Shown here piece by piece: positions 57,400-64,000 of a DNA stretch of 64,000 bases; within the stretch, counting starts at the first letter, position 1; each line of letters starts with the position of its first letter. The stretch comes from Acinetobacter sp. ANC 3903 (GTDB lineage Bacteria; Pseudomonadota; Gammaproteobacteria; Pseudomonadales; Moraxellaceae). The notes beneath the pieces were generated by a model. It did no database searches, was not told where the DNA came from, and saw nothing but the letters and a program-made list of their open reading frames with translations. The translations under genes and the position numbers were made by a program. Location of the stretch: assembly GCF_002135315.1 (NCBI RefSeq), contig NZ_NEGA01000005.1, positions 1-64,000 of the forward strand. The letters are read 5' to 3'.

Positions 57400-57709
57400 T
57401 GCATGATCCTGTTTTTTTGTATGCAGACGCATTTCCTTGCGGCCGCAAAAAGTATAAATTTATATCTGCTTGTCGGCATTTATTGATCCAGGTCTGTAGC
57501 CAGCGTGATCTGAGCTAAAACATTCAGCTTGGATTTTTCGCTTTGGCTTTATAACCAAGATATGTGTATATTGCCTGCCGTTTACAGGCCCGTATTTACA
57601 TCCACTGCGCAAGAACGGGATACTTTACAATTACTGCCTGACCAGATTATTTTGCACATACCGATATCGCTCTCACGAGAGCCACTTTGAATTTGTAGGA
57701 GAGAGCCAA
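57400..57709. other. Divergent control region between gdhA and the MocR regulator
   Basis: 310 bp containing operator site B at its right end. I see no further gene. Promoters for both directions must lie here. Confidence 0.6.
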
Positions 57710-57711
57710 TT
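57674..57711 (+). promoter_or_regulatory. Composite direct-repeat operator, site B (regulator/gdhA)
   Basis: CACGAGAGCCACTTTGAAT followed after nine bases by AGAGCCAATT. The half-sites begin at 57678 and 57702, 24 bp apart. It overlaps the ribosome-binding site and TTG start of the MocR gene, which suggests direct autorepression, and it reads away from gdhA. Confidence 0.82.
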
Positions 57712-59212
57712 GCGTAGCTTGCTTGGAGACTATTTGCTGCAGCGATTACAGCAAGATATCGATGGAACATTGCAGCTGCGATTATTTCGCTGCTTACGCA
57801 ATGCCATAATTGACGGCGTATTGGCACCCAAGACTCGCCTGCCGGCATCCCGCGATCTGGCCAAAGAGATCAAGGTTTCCCGCAATACGGTATTAAGCGC
57901 GTATGAACAATTACAGGCACAAGGGTATATCGATGCCCGCACAGGACAAGGCACCTGGGTCACAGATAAACTGCCCGAATCCTTTTTAGTCAAGGCGGAA
58001 AATAGCAACGCCCCTATTCAAGAAAAAAAATCTCAGCAAAGTTACAGCTTGTCTCAGCGCGGTTCTTACTTAATCGGCTATTCAGCAGCTTCGCCTTATC
58101 AATGGGGTGCTTTTGTTCCCGGTGCGCCGGATGTGACAGAGTTTCCGCATCACATTTTTAGCAAAATTCAGACCCGTTTGAGCCGTGAACCGGAAATTAC
58201 CCGCTTGATTTACAGCAATGCCGGCGGCTGTCTGGAACTGCGCCAAGAACTTGCGGAATATCTGAAAATTGCACGTTCGGTGCAATGCGATGCCGATCAA
58301 ATCATTATTACCGAAGGCACGCATCAGGCGATTGATTTAGTCTCGCGTACCTTGAGCGACATTGGAGATGAAGTCTGGATCGAAGATCCAGCCTACTGGG
58401 GCGCCCGCAATATTTTGCGCATTAACGGGGTCAATCTGCGTTCACTACCGGTCGATCAGGAAGGCATTATTCCGGATCTTGATCCGAAAGTACCCCCTAA
58501 GCTGATCTTTGTTACACCCTCCCACCAGTATCCCCTAGGTTCACATCTAAGCCTGGAACGGCGCAAACAGCTGCTTGCAATTGCCCGGCAGCATAAAAGC
58601 TGGATTGTGGAAGATGATTATGACAGTGAATTCAGGTTTTCAGGCCAGCCCTATCCGTCTTTACAAGGATTGGAACCTGATGCCCCGGTCATTTATATGG
58701 GCACATTCAGCAAAACCATTTATCCTGCACTGCGTATCGGCTATCTGGTGGTTCCGAAGAAACTGTTTTCCCCGCTGCGCATTGTGGCCGCAGAACTCTA
58801 TCGCGGTGGACATTTAATTGATCAGAAAGCACTGGCAGAATTTATCCGTGAAGGCCATTATGAGGCGCATATCCGACGCATGCGCTTACTCTACAGTAAA
58901 CGCCATGCATTTCTGATTGATTTAATTCACCGTCATTTAGGTGAAGATTTTCTGCACGAATACAACACGGCAGCAGGCCTACACCTGATTTTAAAACTGC
59001 CAAGCAGCAGTGATGATGTCCTGATTGCATCGAATGCACTTGATCAAGGTATTAAGGTCAGAGCCCTATCGCAATACTATACCAAGCACTATTCTACCCG
59101 GCAGAAAGGATTACTGCTCGGTTTCGCCTGCGTGAACGAACAAGAAATATTGGTGGCTTTCGGCGTACTGTTGAAATGCTTGCGCGACAATGGAATTCAT
59201 ACTTTAAATTAG
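57710..59212 (+). CDS. MocR-family (GntR-HTH plus aminotransferase) regulator, GabR-like
   Basis: A 500-aa protein. The N-terminal GntR winged helix (about residues 18-80: LFRCLRNAIIDGVLAPKTRL, PASRDLAKEIKVSRNTVLSA) is followed by a linker and an aminotransferase-I-fold domain from about residue 125. The PLP Lys is in YMGTFSKTIYPALRIGYLV. The start is a TTG with GGAGAG six bases upstream; the next Met is far inside the fold. GabR of Bacillus has this architecture and senses GABA with PLP. Position between gdhA and the permease and three shared operators make a GABA/glutamate regulator very likely; it could be a PdxR-like relative instead, which is less likely here. Confidence 0.9.
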   Translation: MRSLLGDYLLQRLQQDIDGTLQLRLFRCLRNAIIDGVLAPKTRLPASRDLAKEIKVSRNTVLSAYEQLQAQGYIDARTGQGTWVTDKLPESFLVKAENSNAPIQEKKSQQSYSLSQRGSYLIGYSAASPYQWGAFVPGAPDVTEFPHHIFSKIQTRLSREPEITRLIYSNAGGCLELRQELAEYLKIARSVQCDADQIIITEGTHQAIDLVSRTLSDIGDEVWIEDPAYWGARNILRINGVNLRSLPVDQEGIIPDLDPKVPPKLIFVTPSHQYPLGSHLSLERRKQLLAIARQHKSWIVEDDYDSEFRFSGQPYPSLQGLEPDAPVIYMGTFSKTIYPALRIGYLVVPKKLFSPLRIVAAELYRGGHLIDQKALAEFIREGHYEAHIRRMRLLYSKRHAFLIDLIHRHLGEDFLHEYNTAAGLHLILKLPSSSDDVLIASNALDQGIKVRALSQYYTKHYSTRQKGLLLGFACVNEQEILVAFGVLLKCLRDNGIHTLN

Positions 59213-59629
59213 TAAAATTTCAATTCTAATTAAAATTTTATTTTTAAAATCAATATATTCTCGGCCTGTTTTTAAACAAGGAGTAAAACCTTTTATGGCC
59301 GCTTCATTTTATTTAGTCTTTATTTTTCTGTAAACATTTCTTTCTGTAATTTTCACCTTTTTAAAGCAATTGGCTCCCTTCAATAGCTAAAAAATGGCTC
59401 TCGTCACCTGACAACAAAAAAGAGAAATTAGCAGCATACATAAACAGCATGTAACAGTTTTGTAATCAAAGTGTGATCTTTCATGTATTTATAGAAATAT
59501 CAGCTTTATTAAGTTTAACTTAAAATTAATGAAGTGATTACGAATTCGGTTACAGTTTCAAAGGACAGATAGTGTACACAAGATAGAGAGCTCTATTGCT
59601 GTTGCACTATGGATATTAAGGGAAATTAT
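59213..59629. other. Intergenic control region of the GABA permease gene
   Basis: 417 bp. Contains operator site C; the rest is AT-rich. No gene seen. Confidence 0.5.
59369..59408 (-). promoter_or_regulatory. Composite direct-repeat operator, site C (permease)
   Basis: On the minus strand GACGAGAGCCATTTT then GGAGCCAATTGC. The half-sites AGAGCCA (59401-59395) and GGAGCCA (59377-59371) are again exactly 24 bp apart. It reads opposite to the permease gene, as site A does relative to gabT. Confidence 0.78.
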
Positions 59630-61075
59630 ATGGCAGAACATCAACATGTCTCCACGCCCGATTCATCACACAGCTTAAAAAGTGGACTTAAGTCACGTCA
59701 TCTTACAATGATCTCGATTGCCGGGGTAATTGGTGGCTCACTGTTCATTGGCTCTGGTAATGTAATCTACTCGGCAGGTCCCGCTGCAATTTTGGCCTAT
59801 GCTTTTGGTGGATTGCTCATTCTATTAATCATGCGCATGCTGGGTGAGATGGCCGTTCTCAACCCGGATAGCGGTTCATTCTCAACCTATGCTGATCGTG
59901 CAATTGGCCGCTGGGCAGGTTTTACCATTGGCTGGCTGTATTGGTGTTCTTGGGCCTTACTGATGGGCTGGGAAGCATATGTCGCAGGTAAAATTCTCAA
60001 CAGCTGGTTTCCGTTTATCCCTATCTGGGGCTACATGCTCCTAGTTATAGTGTCATTGGTTGTAGTTAACTTACAAAATGTCAAAAACTATGGTGAATTT
60101 GAGTTTTGGTTTGCCCTGATCAAAGTGATTGCAATTGTTATTTTCTTAGTCATTGGTAGCTTGGCAGTCATGCACTTATGGCCGTGGAGCCAAGCAGGTG
60201 CGACAGGTATTACCCATTTAACCGCTGAAGGTTTCATGCCCAATGGTTTCTCTGCGGTAATCACGGCATTACTGGGGGTTATGTTTGCTTACATTGGCGC
60301 TGAAATTGTGACGGTGGCTGCCGCAGAATCGCAAAACCCTTCACATGAAATCCGTAAAGCATCTAACTCAGTGGTATGGCGTATCCTGTTATTCTATGTT
60401 GGTTCAATGTTTATTACCGTCTGCCTCATTCCACATAACAATCCACTACTCAAAGACCCAACTTGGGGAACCTATAGTGTGACCTTAACCGCACTCGGTA
60501 TTCCAGAAGCAAAACACATTGTCAATTTTGTGGTCCTGACTTCAGTGTGTAGCTGTTTTAACTCTGCACTCTATACCTGTTCACGTATGCTGTTTTCATT
60601 GTCAAAACGTGGCGATGCACCGAAAAGCTTTGGTTTAATCAACCGTAATGGTAGTCCTTGGATGGGTGTTCTGGTGTCATCATCATTCGCTTTATTCGCA
60701 ACCTACCTGACTGCCACTGAAAGTATGAATGTCTATGACATCTTTATGTTAGCGACAGGTACAGCAGCACTCTATGTCTATCTCACCATTGCTTTTTCTC
60801 AATTACGTATGCGTAAGAAATTAGAAGCGGAAGGACAAGTGATTGACTTTAAAATGTGGTTATTCCCTTGGCTGACTTATCTGGCAATCGTCTTTATTAT
60901 TGGTGCCCTGATTACCATGCTGGTTGAAGGAACATATTTCAAAGAAGTGACTTATACCAGCTTGCTTGCACTCTTTATTGTCGGATTAGGCATCTGTGCA
61001 CAAAAATTCAATTGGGGTAAAGATTCACAAAAAAAAATTCCGCAAAATAGAATAAACCTGAGCGACAATATTTAA
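59630..61075 (+). CDS. gabP: Amino-acid permease, GABA-permease (GabP) type
   Basis: 481 aa from the ATG at 59630 (AAGGGA upstream; a start seven codons earlier lacks one). It has 12 helices of the APC/AAT family with the signature HLTMISIAGVIGGSLFIGSG in TM1, and EIVTVAAAESQNPSHEIRKA between TM6 and TM7 as in GabP/AnsP/CycA. Location next to the regulator and gab genes, plus operator site C, makes GABA the likely substrate. It would import GABA by proton symport for GabT. Confidence 0.88.
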   Translation: MAEHQHVSTPDSSHSLKSGLKSRHLTMISIAGVIGGSLFIGSGNVIYSAGPAAILAYAFGGLLILLIMRMLGEMAVLNPDSGSFSTYADRAIGRWAGFTIGWLYWCSWALLMGWEAYVAGKILNSWFPFIPIWGYMLLVIVSLVVVNLQNVKNYGEFEFWFALIKVIAIVIFLVIGSLAVMHLWPWSQAGATGITHLTAEGFMPNGFSAVITALLGVMFAYIGAEIVTVAAAESQNPSHEIRKASNSVVWRILLFYVGSMFITVCLIPHNNPLLKDPTWGTYSVTLTALGIPEAKHIVNFVVLTSVCSCFNSALYTCSRMLFSLSKRGDAPKSFGLINRNGSPWMGVLVSSSFALFATYLTATESMNVYDIFMLATGTAALYVYLTIAFSQLRMRKKLEAEGQVIDFKMWLFPWLTYLAIVFIIGALITMLVEGTYFKEVTYTSLLALFIVGLGICAQKFNWGKDSQKKIPQNRINLSDNI

Positions 61076-61121
61076 CGCTCACGCTGATAAAATAAATCTT
61101 GGGGACAGAATCAGACCCGGC

Positions 61122-61158
61122 TGGTAGGTGAATCGTTAATCTAACTTTTCACCTACCA
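61122..61158 (+). terminator. Long hairpin after gabP
   Basis: TGGTAGGTGAA and TTCACCTACCA form a perfect 11-bp stem with a 15-base loop, 47 bp after the gabP stop. A T-rich tail is absent, so it may be a transcript-end stabiliser rather than an intrinsic terminator. Confidence 0.5.
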
Positions 61159-61518
61159 ACAGCAATAAAAGATCTTTTATCATTCAAAAACTGCTCTTCT
61201 TTTATCGGATATAAATAGTAACAACGTTTTCAATAGTCGGGCATCATCTACCTAAAATGCCTTAAATAATCTCCCATTTTATAGATCTTTTTTTCCTGGA
61301 TAACATGGCGAAGACATCAAGCCACAAGCAGCAAAAATCAGCTGATGAATACAAGCCTGCTGTTGTTTATCCAACTTTAAACACGTGATCAAGCTAAATA
61401 CTCCATCAAGTTATATTCGATCCTGTGATTAAAAAAACAGCCCATCAAAACCTTATGCTAAAAAATTCTATTCATGCACAAATTTAAAAATCTCCCTGAA
61501 TATGATGTTTCTCCAAGA

Positions 61519-61785
61519 TCAGCAGGCTTTCCAAGCCATTAAATTGCTGCATCCTTGTTTGGCATACTTTTCCATTAGTCTTAACCATTTTTCACGTTTT
61601 AGCTCACTTGAACCGCGAACAGAACCCATATAAGCCGTGTTGATCTTTTTTATACCGCAGAACGCTAAGGTGGCTTTTTTCAGCTACCGAGTACTCGGTT
61701 CACCCAAATACCATTTATAAAACCAGCCTGGCTGGTCTAATGTGGTGATGATTCTGGCTGTTTTATTGAATAAATACCCTGGGAT
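61519..61785 (-). pseudogene. NAD(P)H:quinone oxidoreductase (flavodoxin-like) C-terminal fragment
   Basis: The minus strand reads PGYLFNKTARIITTLDQPGW then FYKWYLGEPSTR, a TAG stop, and in the same frame LKKATLAFCGIKKINTAYMG and SVRGSSELKREKWLRLMEKY, ending in KAC. This is the C-terminal half of the Flavodoxin_2 family (KdgF/WrbA-like MdaB relatives). The N-terminal flavin-binding half is missing and an internal stop is present. Confidence 0.82.
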
Positions 61786-61798
61786 AGGAGTAATGGTT

Positions 61799-62189
61799 CA
61801 AGTTATATAAATAGTACTGCTGGCACAGGTGGTACAAATACAGTTACAACTGATTCAAGCTGCTTTGAAGTACAAATTAATCAGAATGGTAATGATGCTG
61901 TAGTTAACCCAAACAATCGTGGAGAACCACAAAAAGGTGCTGCTGCTATAAATTCTAGCATTCGGGTAATAGTGGCGGTATTGGTGCCATATTGGAATTG
62001 GAGATATTGGCTGGTCTTATGGCGGCGGTGGCGGTTCAGGTGGACGATTAAAAGTTAAATTCACTAATACAACTGAAGAAGTAATTACTTTTGATTTAGT
62101 CGTTGGTGCTAAAGCTCAAGGCTGGAAGAATGGAGGTAATTCAGGTCCAAGATGGCGGCATTGGATTTGCTATTGTTTCGACGAGTTAA
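61799..62189 (+). pseudogene. Phage tail-fibre/glycine-rich tip protein fragment
   Basis: The plus strand reads SSYINSTAGTGGTNTVTTDS then SCFEVQINQNGNDAVVNPNN, shifts frame, and continues IGWSYGGGGGSGGRLKVKFT then NTTEEVITFDLVVGAKAQGW. It shifts again to end DGGIGFAIVSTS with a TAA. A Gly-rich region followed by a terminal 'DGGxGFAIVS' is typical of tail-fibre ends. Two frameshifts and no start show it is dead. Confidence 0.75.
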
Positions 62190-62793
62190 TTGACTACCCT
62201 GCACTATCTGGCAATTCGTTAGATAATGCAGAATAACTGCAAAATATTAAGTGCAAAATAAAAACCAGATTAGTGCAAAAAAAAGCCGAAAACTTACAGT
62301 ATGGTGGATTTTTCCTAACTCACCCTATACACACCACCATACACAGCAACAAACTATATGCTCATTCATGTAACGGTATATACAGGCATAAAAAAAGCCC
62401 AAATCATTGAGATTTAGACTTTATTTATTCATACACCGTAATGTTACAGCATACAACTTTAAAAATTTGGGGTGGCGTCAATTGAACTCAAATCCCAAGC
62501 AACTGTTTTTATGTAATTTATAAGAAAAAATATATTTCATTGACCCAATTTTGACCCATATCAGATTTAGTGTATTTAATCACTTAAAAATCCTGTTCAA
62601 ATCCTAATTCAGGATTTGAACTAATGTACCGATTGTATCAACATTAATAGCAATATAAAATATTACGATATAATATATCACCATCAAGCAATTCTAAAAA
62701 TTTAGAGCGAAATCATTGTAATGACAACATCAAATTTATGTGGCTTAGTCTAATAGCCACATAAATTCAATTTTCCAAATGATCCTTCAAAAA

Positions 62794-63975
62794 TTACCAT
62801 GAATGCTCTAATTGAATTCCAAAATTAGAACCATTAGATGTGTTATAGAAGCTACTATCTGGGTTAACCAAATCTCTCATCCGTTGTTCAGCTGCATTCC
62901 AAAATGCATATGTATAGTAAAGCCTCAGTTCAGGTCGATCATTATATCCATTTCCATGGAGAGTAAATGTTGGAGCAAATGTTATCTTCGTCAAATCACG
63001 TGTTTCACTACCTTGTTTAATTTGATCGTAGCCAATCTCACCAGTTAACTTGAAATGATCGCTTACTACATATGATGTTCGAGTACCGACAGATAACCAC
63101 TTCGCATCTTCTTGCTGTTCGTAATCATTAATTTGATAAAGAATCTGAGCTTGCCCATTAAGTACTTTATTCGGACTTTGCCAATCCAATACATCAAGCA
63201 TACGGATAGCAGTATTATCACGACTTAGACTGACATCCCCAGTATAACTTAACCCTGTGCCGGGTCCTTCACCATATTGAAATGCAACAGTATTTTTACC
63301 ATTAAGAATATTTGATGTAATATTTTGAATAGTGAATGCCCAGCCATCATTATCATGATCAATATAAGACACACCAAAATTCAATTTATTTCTTTCATTT
63401 AACTTGATGTCACTCACTGTGAAATCATGTTTACTGATGTATTTATCCTGAAACAAATCATCTTTTCTTGAAAAAACATAACTAAGGGCAAAATTATCTA
63501 GTTTATAGTGGTCTATCCCGAAACCAGTTCCGCTTTCATTCCAATAAAAGAAATCAGACATGTTGATATCATTTCGATTGTAGTAGCGTCGTCCAGCCCA
63601 AAAATTACCTCCATTCAAGAATGAAACATTCGTCCAATCCAGATAAATCTGGTTCATCCGAGTGTATCCACTATCCCCACTAAATTTTAAAGATTTACCA
63701 TAATCATTGTAGAATTGAACCATACCATTGATGTTAATTTTCGAATGATCTGAAAGCTCAGCTAACTCTTGTGATGCAAATACCTCACCATATTGCTCAC
63801 ATTCGTTGCCTAAACGGTATTTTGATGGAGCACCTGTCAGCTTAAAACACTCTTGCATGTCACCATGATCTGTACCCCCCATACCCGTACGGAAGTATCC
63901 ATTTACTTCCACTGCAGATACAAATTGTGAAGACATAAGTAGTGCGGCACTATACATCCATAGCGTCTTTTTCAT
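62794..63975 (-). CDS. LamB-type maltoporin/carbohydrate porin
   Basis: 393 aa from the ATG at 63975 (MKKTLWMYSAALLMSSQFVS, signal peptide ending VSA; GGA seven bases upstream). The mature start VEVNGYFRTGMGGTDHGDMQ and CFKLTGAPSKYRLGNECEQY, with a Cys pair, are the LamB N-terminus. FWAGRRYYNRNDINMSDFFY is the family core, and the C-terminus is NFGIQLEHSW with the LamB-typical terminal Trp. Slightly shorter than E. coli LamB (about 420 mature). Trimeric sugar-specific channel; the sugar is unknown, and no sugar genes are visible because the window ends here. Confidence 0.88.
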   Translation of the reverse strand: MKKTLWMYSAALLMSSQFVSAVEVNGYFRTGMGGTDHGDMQECFKLTGAPSKYRLGNECEQYGEVFASQELAELSDHSKININGMVQFYNDYGKSLKFSGDSGYTRMNQIYLDWTNVSFLNGGNFWAGRRYYNRNDINMSDFFYWNESGTGFGIDHYKLDNFALSYVFSRKDDLFQDKYISKHDFTVSDIKLNERNKLNFGVSYIDHDNDGWAFTIQNITSNILNGKNTVAFQYGEGPGTGLSYTGDVSLSRDNTAIRMLDVLDWQSPNKVLNGQAQILYQINDYEQQEDAKWLSVGTRTSYVVSDHFKLTGEIGYDQIKQGSETRDLTKITFAPTFTLHGNGYNDRPELRLYYTYAFWNAAEQRMRDLVNPDSSFYNTSNGSNFGIQLEHSW

Positions 63976-64000
63976 TTTAAAATTCCATTTTTTAGACAAA

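Larger units (their letters stand above)
61076..62793. other. Gene-poor 1.7-kb region with two gene relics
   Basis: No intact gene. Contains the quinone-reductase relic and the phage tail-fibre relic listed separately. Between 62190 and 62793 I see only AT-rich DNA with a short inverted repeat near 62393-62430 (AAAAAAAGCCCAAATC ... GATTTAGACTTT). The region looks like the scar of a lost prophage or island. Confidence 0.6.

Noticed and set aside
62467-62520. Possible degenerate tRNA or tmRNA 3' end used as a phage attachment site (TGGCGTCAATTGAACTCAAA)
   Set aside because: It loosely resembles a T-arm but lacks paired stems, and no matching duplicate was found in the window.

Overview
The window is about 64 kb of a Gram-negative gammaproteobacterial chromosome, most likely an Acinetobacter outside the A. 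baumannii core. I base this on the AT-rich composition, a DcaP-like porin with a Gln-rich coiled-coil N-terminus, the PilGHIJ-ChpA layout with an approximately 1,500-residue ChpA, the IS3-type element and the intergenic hairpin repeats. The species assignment is inference; no 16S rRNA is present.

Layout, left to right. Positions 1-460 hold the 5' end of an IS3-family transposase gene whose element end sits inside a dispersed repeat. Positions 467-6457 carry a GST, LysR, MFS, TetR, thioesterase and patatin-lipoprotein set on the minus strand, with a perfect 14-bp palindrome in front of the TetR gene. Positions 6764-10588 hold a DcaP-like porin, a decayed nitroreductase gene, a hairpin repeat and a Bcr/CflA exporter. 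Positions 10725-17716 hold a YccS-type FUSC membrane protein, a YcxB-like protein, a PepSY/flavodoxin/FNR fusion reductase behind a good Fur-box match, a YdcF protein and a DUF2750 protein. Positions 17791-18746 are an eight-gene tRNA-Val/tRNA-Asp array with a near-ideal promoter. Positions 18982-22414 hold a cytoplasmic YkuD enzyme (ElsL-like), DUF454, DUF1853, a 49-aa entericidin-like lipoprotein and dapE.

Positions 22493-31064 are the complete Pil-Chp twitching-motility chemosensory operon (pilG-pilH-pilI-pilJ-chpA-chpC, minus strand). Positions 31345-38118 hold a secreted coiled-coil protein, a two-gene RND efflux system lacking its outer-membrane factor, and proS. Positions 38182-44033 are a four-gene operon of unfamiliar exported proteins. 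All four share a D-x-x-L-S-x-V-T-G-Q-like element just after the signal peptide, and three share a second internal motif. This is the best candidate here for an undescribed system. Then follow dcd, a LysE exporter, DUF2062, apbC/mrp and a patchy accessory stretch (48.1-51.8 kb) with secreted orphans, repeats and a Fic-domain relic.

Positions 51780-61075 form a GABA/glutamate catabolic locus: gabD, gabT, a porin, glutamate dehydrogenase, a divergent MocR/GabR-type regulator, and a GABA-type permease. Three intergenic regions carry the same composite site: AGAGCCA-type direct repeats exactly 24 bp apart, in front of gabT, between gdh and the regulator, and in front of the permease. This predicts one regulon: permease imports GABA, GabT and GabD convert it to succinate, and GDH regenerates the 2-oxoglutarate that GabT consumes. 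Positions 61.1-62.8 kb are a graveyard of a quinone reductase relic and a phage tail-fibre relic. The window ends with a LamB-type porin.
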